Source: Glycine soja
Taxonomy: Eukaryota > Streptophyta > Magnoliopsida > Fabales > Fabaceae
Assembly (NCBI RefSeq): GCF_004193775.1
Contig: NC_041011.1
Span: forward strand, 41,547,167 to 41,611,166
Reading direction: 5' to 3'
DNA: 64,000 bases
Shown here: in pieces, positions 37,801 through 50,536 of the stretch
How the letters are laid out: each line of letters begins with the position of its first letter
How positions within the stretch are numbered: the stretch's first letter is position 1
Translations under genes and position numbers: made by a program
Notes under the pieces: generated by a model
Told to the model about the DNA's origin: nothing
Database searches by the model: none
Seen by the model: only the letters and a program-made list of their open reading frames with translations

Positions 37801-37863
37801 GTGGTCGCGTCTCGCCACTGCCACGTGTGCAGGACTGTGCGCGTATTTCGATATATCCTCCAT
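34844..37863 (-). CDS. ANKRD13-like ankyrin repeat / GPCR-chaperone domain protein, two exons
   Basis: Exons on the minus strand (37863-36316 and 35230-34844) join in phase (AAG|GTAACC to TGCAG|GTAGCT) to 644 residues. Ankyrin repeats occupy about residues 6-125, with SPAHVAVARRDHAALRHLV and ETPLHLAVRLRDVVSAEILM. The GPCR-chaperone-1 domain follows from about 165 (FYMEISFHFESSVIPFIGRI, then DTYRIWKRGSNLRADMTLAG) and ends across the splice junction with LPVKVAIPIVPTIRVLVTF. Between about 340 and 480 lies an acidic and Lys-rich insert, and the C-terminus is very basic (ERKRRMKAKRAKSKKHKK) before an acidic end. Animal ANKRD13 proteins bind ubiquitinated receptors and act in endosomal sorting; no ubiquitin-interacting motif is obvious here, so the plant role is uncertain. 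The start codon follows a (GA)n leader. Exon 1 is markedly GC-rich near the start. Confidence 0.9.
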
Positions 37864-37866
37864 CTG

Positions 37867-37888
37867 TTCTCTCTCTCTCTCTCTCTCT
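37867..37888. repeat. (CT)n tract, (GA)n in the leader of the ANKRD13-like mRNA
   Basis: A dinucleotide run directly upstream of the minus-strand start codon. Further GA/CT tracts occur at 38178-38193 and 38244-38261. GA-rich leaders of this kind are common in plant housekeeping genes. Confidence 0.85.
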
Positions 37889-38360
37889 ATGCTGCTACTG
37901 TCATCACTGTAATAGACGCAAGAAGGAAAAAGGAAAAAGCAAAAATCAAATCGATTTTAAGATTGGGATCGGTTATTGCTCCAAAAACCTTTCTTGGCGA
38001 AGCTGGATTCAAATCAGTGATGGCGGAGGAAGATTTGGAGCAGAGAGTGATGTTTTTGCTTTTAGAATTGTGGAAATTTGGCGAGTGAGTGAGGAGATCG
38101 AGGTGCATCAATTATGAAAGGGAGGGGAATCGGGAGAGAGCGATGGGTTTGGGGCTAGTTAGGGTTGAATTGGGAGAGAGAGAGAGAGAGAGATTGGATC
38201 TAATGCTGACACACACAACTCAAAAGCACATGAACAAACACGGTCTCTCTCTCTCTCTCACACTCAGAGAGATCAGAGATAGCATCGTTGCTCCCTCACT
38301 CTACTTATTATTACTGTCTCTCCGGGCTGGGGATCTTTCTACTATTCTACTACTATAATT
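37889..38360 (-). promoter_or_regulatory. Leader and promoter region of the ANKRD13-like gene
   Basis: GC-richer than the next 8 kb, with several GA/CT repeats. Overlapping open frames on both strands are low-complexity and are not called as genes. No TATA box was placed. Confidence 0.4.
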
Positions 38361-39812
38361 CTAGTCTAGTGTGTGTGTGAGTGTGAGTGCCCCCACCTTT
38401 GCTTTTGGATTTGGTGTCTTCATTAATTACTCCATATCACTTTTTATTAAATGTTTGTGTTCAGTGCTGCACTTGCTTTAAAAGGATATTCATATTTCAA
38501 GGAACCAATTCAATTCAATCAATCAATTAACCAAATCTATATAGTAGTCGGCCATTTATCACTTAACCTAAAATATGCCGGCACTGCCTGGCATTAGCCA
38601 TACATGATAAATTACATTACCAGTGACTCAAGGTTATTAGTAATTATTCTAAAAAAGGGTTATTAGTTACTAGTATTAGGCTAGCAGCTCCTAGTTCTCA
38701 TTTTTCACTTGCTTAATTGTATTTCTGTGTTGGACAAATAAATAGTACACGCCACGGGATTTTTATCTTCATTCTGTAGTTAGTATTTACCGACTTATTT
38801 CACTAGTCACTGTCTTTCATAATTTTTCAGAGGCATTCTCTGTTTCTCCTTTCTACGCGGCTCTCGATTCTTAACTGCCCTGCCAATTCCCATGTACATT
38901 ATTGCAAGCAACAAAATGGAAACCTGGATAAAGATATTTGGCAATGGCCAATAATAGTAACTTGATCTTGATGTGTAAGAATTTCTCGAGAAGTGTAATT
39001 GTGGAGGAGTTATTTAACTTGTTTTTTACCTTACAATGTTACATTTAAGAATTTCAACTAGTTTTTTTTTTTTAATAGTATCATCTTTAAGAACCTAAAA
39101 TTGTTTTGCAATTCTTTATATTGTTACTTATATATATATATATATGAGCAAACTATACTTATGTAAAAATTGTCATGCCAGTTACTTCAACCATAAATCT
39201 ATATAAAAATTCTTAAGTTTAACATCCTTAATGAGTGACATTCACTTTATATTATTAATAAAGTGAATATTATAAGTACACGTGTTTATAATTTATTGAT
39301 TTATTTAAGAAAGATATCTTACTTGAGAAAGATATCAATACCCATTGATTGAAATATGAAAGCATAATAGAATTTAACTTAACTAACATACCAGGCGTGG
39401 TTGGCTGTGAGAAACCAAGAATTTTGGTGGGCAATACCAATCTTGTTTCTTACTGAAGTATTTGGTAGAAAAGAGAGTAATATGATGGATAAAAATAAAA
39501 TGGATGAGTGAAAGTAGATAAAAATGAAGGGTTTTTGTTTTAAAAAAATAGAGAATCTATGACAAGAAAGATAGAGACATGACTAACCATATGTGAAAAA
39601 TAATATAATAAGTCCTACCAGTTTCAAAATTATTTCGACTTCATATTACATGTATTAGCATGATCGGTTGTAATGAAAAATTTAACGCCCCAATCCTAGA
39701 AAATGAAAAACACTACATATAATTTTGGAACCAAAGTTCTCAAATTAAGAAAGGAAGAGGCACAAAACAAAACAAAAACGAGTCTAAGAGAATTGGTTTC
39801 GGATTCATATAA
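38361..39812. other. AT-rich intergenic DNA
   Basis: No gene recognised. Short TA runs lie near 39130-39145. Confidence 0.5.
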
Positions 39813-39887
39813 GCCAATCCGTATGGCCTATGTTGGCCATATGATTTTAAAAAAAAAATATGTTTTACGAATTAATTTAAAATTAAT

Positions 39888-39960
39888 GGTCCAAGTAAAA
39901 ATTAAACTTGTGACTTTCGAGTTATTAACACAACACTCTAGTCAATTAAACTAATAAATC
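39888..39960 (-). pseudogene. tRNA-Ile(AAU)-like sequence, left palindrome arm
   Basis: The minus strand keeps GAGTGTTGTGTTAATAACTC and the AAGTCACAAGTTTAATTTTT T-arm region ending near GGACCA. This parallels plant tRNA-Ile(AAU) with many C-to-T type changes. It is a diverged copy and not a functional tRNA. Confidence 0.5.
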
Positions 39961-40209
39961 AATTATATTATAAAATAATTAATGTCAATATATATAAGAC
40001 TGAAACTTTTAATTTATATTTAATGCACATGTAAATTTACATAATAAATTTTGTGATAATTAATTTTAATCTAATAATTAATTTATTTCCATATAAAAAT
40101 TTTAAATATAAATCGTAGGTTTAATAAAAATTTATATATGTAAAAAAATACATTATTAACATAAATCTACTAATATATTTTTTGACTTTATTATAATTAA
40201 TTTTGATTT

Positions 40210-40253
<44 letters not shown>

Positions 40254-40418
40254 TAACAATCATAGGTTTCATTTACAATTTATATATGTAAAGAAATTAA
40301 TTATTAGATCAAAATTAATTGTCATAAAATTTATTATATATATTTACCTGTACATTAAATATACATTAGAAATTTTAGTGTTATATATATTGATATTAAT
40401 TATTTTATAATATTATTA

Positions 40419-40491
40419 ACCTATTAGCTCAGTTGGTTAGAGTGTTGTGCTAATAACTTGAAAGTCATAGATTTGATTCCTACTTGAACCA
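40419..40491 (+). pseudogene. tRNA-Ile(AAU)-derived sequence, right palindrome arm
   Basis: This 73-nt stretch aligns end to end with plant tRNA-Ile(AAU). It has CTATTAGCTCAGTTGGTTAG (D arm and A box), an anticodon loop CTAATAA with AAT at 40452-40454, ATAGATTTGATTCCT where GGTTCGA..CC is expected, and ACCA at the end. The anticodon stem no longer pairs fully and the B box has lost its CG. It is treated as a tRNA-derived repeat end and not an active gene. Confidence 0.65.
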
Positions 40492-40551
40492 TTAATTTTA
40501 AATTAATTTATAAAAAATTAAAAAAATCGTATAGGCCACATACAGATTGTT

Positions 40552-41607
40552 GAGGGTAATATGGGAATTACATTTGTTGTGCTGGGTGTACCAGCAAAAT
40601 GAATGGTGCGCGTAACAATTCCCTAACTGTAGCAGTGTTGTCTTAGGCTATTGGGCTGGCCTAACATCTGAAAGTAAAATATATAACCCCAGTAAAAATG
40701 TTGCTATTGGCCTTACTCTAGTTGTTCTTGACTCCTACCTAGAGGAGAAAAGTCTATTATGCTCCCCATATGAATTTCTCCATCCCTTCTCTTCCCTCTT
40801 CCCCCCCTTCTCCTCCCAACCTCTTTTTCCTCCCTCTCCTTTCCTATCTTTTTGTTTTTTACAAATTTGTGTTCAACGGAATCACTATTACCTATTATTT
40901 TGGATTAAGAAAGTCACAACAAAATCATGAATCACTATTACCTATTATTTTAAAAAAACAACACAATAAAATCGTGATTAAAATGCACAATTTTATATTA
41001 GAATTTGCAAAATTATTTTTGTAACATCAAACTAAACATAGTTGGATGAAGTTAACTGGTTAAATTGGATTTATGATGGCCCCACCCCTTTCCTCAGTTA
41101 ATCTAGAATGGTGAATAATATCCACAGTCTTTGTTGCGTCCGCACTTCAAGCCTTCATGTTGATTCATAGGCTCTTACATTATTACATTTCATTGTAGCC
41201 CATTTCAAATCACACTGACACACTGTATGCGTCCCATGGCATCTCACAAGAAGATCCTCAACTTACACAACTTTTTGTTGCTTTCTCTTAGAAAGATTCT
41301 CTTCTTTTGGCAGCGCATTATTACAATTTACAAGCTTCCCTGTTTGTGCTTTTGTTGCTTTAGAAGAATGATGCACTCCTTGACCATCTTTGCTAAAAAC
41401 AAACTGCATTAGTAGTTTGAAGGGATCGATTTGAACAACCGTGGAAACTAGAACAACTGTTATAACATGTGCTCCCAACACCAACTGAGGCAAAATACGA
41501 TGCTAAAGAAGACTACCTAGAATCAAATTAAGTAGCAGGGCCAAGGATGTCTCATGTCAAATAACATCAAAGCAAGTACAAGTTACAACTTTTAATTTCT
41601 AATATCA
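40552..41607. other. Intergenic DNA with one doubtful minus-strand fragment
   Basis: On the minus strand 41405-41263 reads DGQGVHHSSKATKAQTGKLV and continues to LPKEENLSKRKQQKVV and a stop, behind an acceptor-like TTGTTTTTAG. It has the flavour of a last exon but no upstream exons could be joined and no family is recognised. A pyrimidine-rich tract lies at 40780-40850. Confidence 0.3.
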
Positions 41608-41700
41608 TATTTTTTTTTATCAATAGGAATGAAAGATAATTAGAAGATTTACAATAACTCGTGTAGCATATTTAACTAATTTAGATAGACTCTCTTAACA
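41608..41700 (-). repeat. SINE copy, third member of the family
   Basis: The minus strand reads GTCTATCTAAATTAGTTAAA, then CACGAGTTATTGTAAATC and ends in a run of A. It has the same order as the copies at 16014 and 30112. Confidence 0.55.
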
Positions 41701-44700
41701 TTTATTATATCATATATGATTAATCGTCTAATTTTTGTTGCCTGGCCAATTATAAGAATCATTTTCAATTACGAATTTCCGTTTTCTAGCAAAGTTACAT
41801 CTTTAAGCTTTCAAGTTTCATCCACTACACCAGTATTACTTAAATACACAAACTTTTTCTCCTTCATATTATCACCGTATTTTAAGTTTATGACATATGA
41901 TCTGCATGAATGTCTTTGCTGACCCAAACTGGGTTTTATGACAGAAGGAAAACCAACATAAAGCTACATTGAAAGGATTGATGAAATATAAGCTTCATTC
42001 GAGGGACTTGGAGAATGCAAAATTTTGAAATTATATATCTTTATCATGTTTTCATATCACAAACAATTTCAGTAGAGATTTATTAATTCCTCTAAAATGA
42101 ATAGTTTAATTTAAAGAATAAAATATAATTACAATCACAATTATTGAATAAAAAAATGAGGATGGAATGAATTCCTTAAATAAAGCATTTGAGTATTGTA
42201 AAAAGAAAAAGATAGTTAAGAGAGGGTATTCCATTTAAAAGTGATCAACTATTAGATACCCTAATAAATATTAGCCAACAATAAAATTGATAGATATCTT
42301 ATATACCATAATAAAAAATTATAAACTAAATATTTAGTCAAACTAATTAAAAATTTAGTTGGTAGTTAAAAGTTGAAAATTAACTTATTAAATGATAAGT
42401 GTTTGATAGAACTAACTGGAAAAGTAATTAAAAAGTATAAAATGACATAAAAATAATAAAATTATAATTTATTTTAAAAAGATAATCAAAAAATCAGATA
42501 AATATATTAAGGATAAAAATGAAAGAAAATATAAAATTTAGAAGTTAGTGTTCTAAAAAAACATTACTTTAAATAATATTTCAAAAAATATTATAAGCTA
42601 TTAAGAAACTATTAAAAAACTTATTTACTGAATAGTCAAATAAATTTTTTTAGTTAGTAAAAAAAATGTAGAAACTAATTAAAATATTTTATCCCACATA
42701 GCCTAAAACTCAGAAATAAGTCTCGAATAGTAAGATAATAAAGAAAATGAAAAAAAAAACTAGGAAGAATATATATCGAAAATTCTATGACATAATAAAA
42801 AAATGAATTTACAAATAAATCCCAAGTGGTTAGTAGAGATAGGCCGAACTTTGAAAATATATTAGTATGTTATATTTTATCTTTTGAATTGTAACCTTGA
42901 GTTAAAAGCTAAAATGTCTTCTTAGTGGAACTTTTTAAGAGATGTAAGTAAAATTCTTCACCAGCGATTTTCTTTATGCTATTTCTCTATAACATAAAGT
43001 TATGTGTGGATCAGTTAAAAATAATTTGTTAAAAATATAATACTAAACAGGAAAAGAAGAATAACACAAAACAAAAATACAAATGAAAAAAATAATTCTT
43101 TATCCTTTATTTTGTTTTTGACAAATAATGAATAACATAAGTAAAATAACATAAAATTTATTAAAATACTTAATATTAATTATCTTAATACAACTTATAT
43201 TAAGTTTAATATGTTTATTGAAATAAAAAGAGAGAGGTTATAATATATAAAAAATCCAATATTTTCCTTTTAAAATGATTACTTTAGTTACTATTTTTTT
43301 GGTTATTAAAGAAATAAAAATAGAGATACATGTGTTTTTTTAGTATTCTTTTTAATATTTTGTACCTAGGACAAAAAATTATCCAATGATTTTCTGAGTA
43401 ACTAAAATTAGAGATTTTATCATATCCTCATCTACTTGATTTTTTTATCTTCTATTTTCTTTTTTAAAATCAAATATAAAATAAAAATATTTATTATATC
43501 TAATATCATAATTTTAACAAATCAAACAGACTTTCCATGTATCAAATTTGATACTAGCAAGCTTAACATCTGCAAAACCGTCAAATCTAGGTAATTAATA
43601 ATACAATACTAAATCAAGTTTTTTCTTTAAGTGAACAATACTAAATCAAGTTAGGTAATAACAATATCATTTTCCTTTTTAAGTATTTAACATTGTATAC
43701 TCAAAACTTAAATTTAAAAAAATATTGATTAAGTTAAAATAGTTTTGTGCTAGTTAATTCATGCCCCTCAAGAACTTAATTCAATTTGACAAGTATATTT
43801 TCACTCAATGAGGTTATTTATCTTGTTTTCAAATCCAATAAATCACAATATAATTGTACTATTAATTTACTTTTTAATGTTTGTGACTTATGATGATGAA
43901 TTTCACGGGGGGCAGAATAGGATGTGCCGTGGGCTCTGATCCGATCCATACCGAATGATCTTGGTCTATATTACATATCAACCTAAAGTCTTCCTCTTTC
44001 ATACTATATATCAATGTTGTTTTTTTTTTGTCAAAATTACAGAAAATTACATACATTTTCTTTTACTTTCGGTCTTTCCCCAAATTTGGTAACTTCTATG
44101 AAGTTTCCCCTCATGTTACAATCGTCCTAATATCATACTTTCAATCAGGTTTTTTTCTTCCTCCTGATTAATGTGATTGCTTTTGTATTTTTCAATCATG
44201 GTCAAATTCAATGTAGGTGGAAGTTGGGAATTGGGATGTGCATATTTTGAATCTTTAGTTCATGAAATAATTAGACTTTTTGAAAGCATAATCACCAAAG
44301 TAAAAGGAGAGGATCCCTTTGCGCAGCATAGTCAACCTTGGTTACGATGGTTTGAGTAACAATTGGGCCAAGACCGAAAATATATATTTGGAGTCACGGA
44401 GAGATATTAGTTGGAAATCTTGCAGTGCTCTTATTTTATTTTATTTTCATTTTGGTTTCGTGCATACAAGAGGATTCTCAGCCAACATGCATTGTGAGAT
44501 TAATTCTTTTTTAAAACGTAAAAATTAGTATAGTGATTATTTTACCTCTCCACATCCATAACTAATAAAATTAAAGTTATAAATAGTATTACCAATGAGA
44601 AACATTAAAATAATAAGATTATGATTATGTAATGTTAAGGATAATTTTGAAAAAATAAATAATTTAATAGTATTAAATAAATCAATTAATTTATTTTTCT

Positions 44701-45639
44701 TAAAAAATTATATAATTAGATCTTGATTGGTGAGAGTAATGATTATGTGGACCTTTGTTAGTCACATTTTTTCATTAGTTTGACATGCCCGCACACTGTT
44801 ACATTTTATTTTTTGGGTGAATCGAATCACTGTTACATGTTTCTTTTTCCTTCTTCTTTTTTTATAAATCACTGTTACATGTTTCTAAAATATGGTTATT
44901 TCTCACGCTAATATTCAAACACATGTTTTGGAAAAATAATATACTGTAGTGTATACATGACATCATGCACGAGCTTCTTTACTATACTGCGCCTTTCAGA
45001 CAAATGGTTTTGTTTGGGCCCGTTTTTTCGTACACAATTTCTTTCCCTGTAATTCTATGGAAATTTTGTCTCGTTTGAAGATCTTTGCGGTAGATGAATA
45101 CCCCGGATGTATTTTTTCAGCTACATTGCGACCAAAAAAGTATGCTACTTTGGACTTTTACTTCTTTAAGTGTTAATTATTGCGAACACACACACAATTT
45201 TACCAATTCTTTATGAAACATGTGTGAACATTTTGTTCGATAAATACAAAATTAAACTGAAAAAAAAGGTTAAGGGATTTGGAATGAAGGAGTATATTTG
45301 CTCTATACAGTTCTCATATCAACTCGTACACTCACTTTTGGAGTTTTGGTTCTGCCAAGCAATTCTTAAAAAAAATAGAACAAGTTGTGTCTTATTTAAA
45401 TTTTCATGTGATCAATTATATAAACAAAAAGGTAAGCATAAAACATATAAAACAAAGCTTTATAGATTAATTTTATCAAGAATTTACCAATTTAAGATGT
45501 ACGTATGACTTTTATTTCTTGACATGAAGTTATCATTTTAGTTTTTTTTTTTGACAAAAAAAACTAATTAATTTGTATATATGTAGCCTTTCATGTTCTT
45601 TCTAAATCAAATATACATCACGAAAATGGAAGCAAGCGA

Positions 45640-45724
<85 letters not shown>

Positions 45725-46361
45725 AGAAATGAAAATATAATGCCAAAAAAATTTACATGCTAAATTCTGAATTCATTGATAGAGTATATGGTTTAACCTA
45801 GAACCATATAAAAGACTGAACATTCTACTATTCTAGCACTTCACGGCAATGAGTATAACGGAAGGAGATGACATAACAGTAGTAAGACATGCACGAATCC
45901 ATTTTGCCCCGTGTACTACTTTTGACTAATGGACCAAAAGAATGATTTATTTAGGCTATACAGAAGCCAAAGTATTGAAGAGTCGAAGCAACCTAGAAGG
46001 TGAGTTATGTTGATATATAAAGTCGCTTTTGTTGCATATAAAATTATGTCTACAAGTTAATTTCTTTTGGTGGCCCATCTCTGTTGTGAAATTGTGATCA
46101 GATCACCCTATCTTAAAATTCAAATGCGCGTGCGTGCTTTGAAGAGAGAAAAACAGGAATAAGAAAACCAATTAAAGGAATAGTATCAAGTACCTTTTTG
46201 AAAACCACACAGCTTATTTGGACCGCATCTACATTATATTTTCACTACTGGCATAGAGGATATTAATTAGAACCCAATGGCTACATATCCTGAAATTAAG
46301 AGCTAGAGCTACCAATTGGTTTGTGCAGAGAAATAGAATTGAGCTTTGCAGAGCAGTGACG
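41701..46361. other. Gene-poor AT-rich DNA and MYB upstream region
   Basis: No supported exon in 4.6 kb. Three copies of CACTGTTACAT occur within 44796-44890. The compound microsatellite at 45645-45722 is listed separately. The last few hundred bases before 46362 are the likely MYB promoter. Confidence 0.5.
45645..45722. repeat. Compound microsatellite (AT)n(AG)n
   Basis: About 40 bp of AT repeat is followed directly by about 38 bp of AG repeat. It lies about 640 bp upstream of the MYB start codon. Confidence 0.98.
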
Positions 46362-47402
46362 ATGGTGAGAACTCCATGTTGTGAGAAGATGGGCTTGAAG
46401 AAGGGATCTTGGACACGAGAAGAAGATCAGATATTGATTTCTCACATTCAACGATATGGCCATGGAATCTGGCGTGCCCTTCCAAAACAAGCTGGTGCGT
46501 GCTACTTAAACAAATGCTTTTTGTTGTTGCATGTTTTTTACTTTCTTTTTAATAGATGACTTATTCGAATTATGATTGTTTAGGTCTGTTAAGGTGTGGT
46601 AAGAGTTGTAGACTTCGTTGGATAAATTATTTGAGTCCAGATATTAAACGAGGGAAATTCAGCAAGGAAGAAGAAGAGATCATCCTCAAATTACATGGAA
46701 TTCTTGGAAATAGGTGGGGGTAAATAAACTATAAGATAAACTTTATTCCTAATCAAATTTTCTACAAAACTTTTTTATATCATTATTCATTTTATCTTAT
46801 ATATTCATCTCTCTTTTGTTTTTATCTTTTTTTTTCTTCTTATTTTTGCAAATTTTTTGAGTAATAGTATTACTCTTAAAGATGCCATACATATAACAAG
46901 TCATACAATTTTCAAGATATCATATCAGGTGTACCATACGTAATTACGTACCTAGTTTAATATGTGATGTGGTTGCATTTGCTGAAATTAAACAATGAAA
47001 CTAATTTTAGTGAACCCGGGCTTGATGCTCAGATGGGCTACTATTGCGACAAGATTACCAGGACGAACCGACAACGAAATAAAGAATTTTTGGCACACCC
47101 ATTTGAAGAAGAGGCTTGAGAGAAGTAAAGTGATAAATACCTACTCTAATCCCTTGCAAGAGGCACAAACAGCTTCTAGTGCAAGGACTTTAATAAGTGT
47201 TCCACGAGTAGCGGTGGAAGCTTCGGGTGCTTCTTCTAGTAGAAATCCACCTATTGTAGGTCTAGGATTTTATGGTGTTGCCTCTTCTGATATTCTAGGA
47301 CAAATAATTGGCAATAGTTCTCACAGTCGTCAGATCGATAAAGAACTGGAATTTCGGTCTAATGTGTATATGAACAGTCATCACAAGGGTATGAAAATGT
47401 AA
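46362..47402 (+). CDS. R2R3-MYB transcription factor (subgroup 2-like), three exons
   Basis: Exons 46362-46494, 46584-46713 and 47033-47402 join in phase to 210 residues, with the intron positions usual for plant R2R3-MYB genes. R2 has its three Trp at 17, 37 and 57. R3 has Phe70 in place of the first Trp (normal for R3), then W89 and W108, with the conserved [20 protein letters not shown]. The start [18 protein letters not shown] resembles the MYB13/14/15 group; close alternatives are the MYB58/63 and MYB10/72 groups. The bHLH-contact motif is not matched (Ile77, Ile84 and Thr91 where Leu is required). The C-terminal part is short, Ser-rich and carries no repression motif that I see. It should be a nuclear DNA-binding regulator of stress or phenylpropanoid genes, by family only. 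The start is chosen at MVRTPCC; an in-frame upstream TTG frame is ignored. Confidence 0.9.
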
Positions 47403-49158
47403 GACATGTTGCATAATAAATATGTATGGATCTGAGTACTGTGGCGCTTTCTATAGGGTTTTTATTGATAATCGCTTCAGCTGTGTTTGTGTGCAAAATT
47501 TTATTACTTAGTTTCACTTTGATTTTGGCAAGGAAGAAATGTAACAAAGGCTGAAGAAGGTTATGTATAGTTAGGAGGAATAGTGACATTTTGTTTCATC
47601 TTGTATCCTGATTCCTAAGTTCTCGAGTTTGTATAGTGTACGTATTCGGTATTTCTTTTATAAAGACGTGAATTAAATTTTATTTATGGCATGCATGGCG
47701 CTTATGTAAAATGATGATTTTGTACATAATTATTTTGTGTATTGCACAAATTAAAATATAGCTAAAATTGGACTGGCCAGTGAAATAGGATGAAAATGAG
47801 AGAAATAGGAGGAAAGGGAAGATATGTTAATAAATTTGACTGTGTTTAAGTTGTTTGGTTGAGTGAAAAAAGGTTGCATAATTTTGAAAAGAAAAAAAAA
47901 GTGAGACTATGTGACATTAACAATTTGTTTTGTTGCTGTAAAATAGGAAGGAGAAAAGAGGAATAGGAGGGAAGAAACGAGAAGTTAGTAGATTTGAGTT
48001 GTTTGATTTAGTGAAAAAAATGATGGATAATTTTGAAGAAAAAAAAGTTGATCAGGTGCCAACATTTCATCTTAAAAAATGAGTGGAAAAAATAAAAGAA
48101 ATAGTAATTGCTCAAATATTTACCAAAGTTACCTCTCGTGGTAGACCTCCATTTTGTTTCTCTTCAATGCCTTGGTGAGATAATGTTCTTCTAAATTCAT
48201 GTTAGTTATGTTGAGTTTTTTTTTTTTTGTACAATAAGAAAAAATATAGAATCAAAACAAGAAATTAGATTACTGTGGCTAAACGTCAAGAACATCTAAA
48301 GGAGGTATTACAAACTGCTAAAGCTGGAGGAGTCTTGGAACCTCACGATTAAAAAATTGAAGAAAAAAAAACATGTTAATAATGTAAGGGTACACCAATA
48401 AATTTATCTATAATAAATATTTTTTTTCCTTTTCTTGTCTAAACAACTTTTATTTAAATATTTATCTTCTACCCTATTATATTTTACCTCAATCAAACTT
48501 TTATTCCCTTTCATTTTCTGACTTTCTTTCTTCATAACCAAACATAATATATTGCTAGTATCATTCTATTACATATTGTTATGTATAAGAAAATAGTTAA
48601 ATTTTATAATAATTGCATTAAATTTTATTTTAAAGATGATTTTTGATTGGTTGGTAATATAAAAAAAATACAATGATAATGATTTGTCAATTAATTTTTT
48701 TATATTGATAATACAATAAAGTTAAAATAATATATTTTAATTTTAATCCAATAATTATTAATTTTAAAAATAATAATTGATTATTGAAAATAATTAATTA
48801 TAAGTTAACATGACTTTATCTATATCAATAAATAGAGGGAATGTATCACTATTTTTTTCTCCACATTTTCTATACAATTTTATCCTTTAATTAAAAACAA
48901 AAACCAAATAGCCACCCAACAATCACACTCATTTTTCTACTCTGACGCCATTTTATTATTCATTCATATATTAACATTAATATCAATTAGGCTCTCTCAC
49001 CCTCCATTCCAATTACTATTAGATTCTGCTTCCATCCTTTTTTATTTTTTCTCTACACCTTCTTCTTCTTCTTCACTTCCTCTTTACTGTTTGTTACTTC
49101 AATTTAGTGATTTGTTCTTTTTGGATTCAATTGAGGAAAAAATTGTGTGGTTTGAGCA
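47403..49158. other. 3' flank of the MYB gene and intergenic DNA
   Basis: The first 250 bp are probably the MYB 3' untranslated region. Within the stretch, 47785-48060 is a diverged tandem duplication. From about 48890 the sequence becomes CT-rich, like a plant leader. No other gene seen. Confidence 0.5.
47785..48060. repeat. Diverged tandem duplication, about 155-bp unit
   Basis: Both copies contain GAGGAATAGGAGG / GAAATAGGAGGAAAGGGAAG, followed by TTTGA..TGTTT, then GTTGTTTG(G/A)TT(G/T)AGTGAAAAAA and ATAATTTTGAA. The second copy begins near 47943. Confidence 0.65.
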
Positions 49159-49354
49159 ATGGATGTTAAAGTTGCACAGAGGTTATAACTTTCAGCAGTG
49201 GTTCAACCTGAAAGGATTGGGAGAAGACCACCCAACAGATGTCGTTTGGGTGTGTCTCGGGAACCGCAGAGCCTTCGGGTTTTTGTTTCGTCAACGATGA
49301 TGCGCCGCAGAACAAACACTTTGGAGGTTTCCTGTTCTTACGATAACATTTCAG
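49159..49354 (+). pseudogene. Orphan first-exon-like fragment with an early stop
   Basis: After a CT-rich leader (49055-49090), an ATG opens MDVKVAQRL and then meets TAA at 49186-49188. The same frame stays open afterwards, reading LSAVVQPERIGRRPPNRCRL and SREPQSLRVFVSSTMMRRRT. It ends at a donor-like TTTCAG|GTTCC. The Arg/Ser-rich composition is like an organelle transit peptide. No following exon was found before the repeats at 50.5 kb. Family unknown; it could also be a leader exon whose true start is the ATG pair near 49299. Confidence 0.35.
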
Positions 49355-50536
49355 GTTCCTAATCTATATATAATTTTTCCTGTGCTGGTGTTGTTGTATT
49401 TCGTTCGTGCTGCTTTCCACTCCCTTTTGTTGTTGACGTATCATTTTGCTTTATTATTATTATTATTTATTATTTAATTTTGATGAAAGGGTTGTTAGTT
49501 CTGAGCTATATATGTCTTTCAAACAAAATGAAGGATTGGTAATTGCGGTAAGAAGGTATAATGAAGTAATGAATCATACTTTGTGTAATTTTGTGTTTTT
49601 CTGTAACATTTTTTTTTCATCTTCTTATTTTTCTCTTCTCCTTCTTTAACTTTTTCTTTCATGTATAGTTGTTTCTTGTGTAAATTTGGATTACATAATG
49701 TTTACATATTCATTTTGATAACATTTGGAAGGATGGAATTGAAGGTAACACACAACATAGAAAAGATGTGATTATAATTCATGTAACATTATGTTATTGT
49801 CTTACATCTAAAGGATTCAAAGTCTTCTTCTTGATCTTCTTTTTTTTCTTTCTTTTTTATAAAAAAAATAATTCATTATTGATTAATTGTTTGAATGTGT
49901 TTAAGTCAATAAAACATGAATGTTCCGTTATATGTAAAAAAACATAAATTTTTTTTATCTTTAAGTTAATGTATTCCTATAATGACTTTAACATCTAACA
50001 AAAAAATAAATACCATGATATATTTCTATAATTTGTTAATTTCGGATATAAATGTTTAGAAAATGATAACAAACTAAAAAATACTGTCAAAGGAAACATG
50101 ATTTGAATGATTTTTTTTTTGTTTTGCAATTACAATTATAAAAATATTTAGATAATCTTTATTTTATACACATTTTTTATTTACTTTATATATTTATTCA
50201 TTTCTTTTATTTTTCTCTTCACCACATATCCTACTTTGAAATATATAAAAAAAATCCTTAATACAAAGATAATTAAATATCAAAATAAAAGATATTATAT
50301 ATACATTACAAAACATATTAAACTAAAACTAATATACACATCAATTTACATATAATAAGAAATATTATTTCAATATATAAATTTTAGTACAATAAATATG
50401 ATAATACAATAGAAATGCAAATACACAATATAACAATACTTATGTTTCCCCTAGCATATATAAAGACGTTCATGATGGAACTCAACCCATAATCTTCCAA
50501 TTCAGAGGCGTTGCTCAATACATATACAATGTTTAA
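49355..50536. other. AT-rich DNA between the orphan exon and the small MULE
   Basis: No coding exon, RNA or clear repeat was recognised. Confidence 0.5.

Larger units (their letters stand above)
39813..40551. repeat. Large imperfect palindrome (foldback) with tRNA-Ile-like arms
   Basis: The left half and the reverse complement of the right half match over most of their length. The outermost match is CCAATCCGTATGGCC (left) against ATCGTATAGGCC / CAGATTGTT (right). Inside lie AATTAATTTAAAATTAATGG / CCATTAATTTTAAATTAATT, then the tRNA-like arms, then TTTATATATGTAAA-type motifs. A (TA)n run at 40213-40249 is near the centre. Each arm is about 350 bp. No short target duplication was identified. 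Confidence 0.7.

Noticed and set aside
40419..40491. Functional tRNA-Ile gene
   Set aside because: The length and anticodon position fit, but the B box and anticodon stem are degraded and the sequence is part of a palindrome with a second diverged copy.
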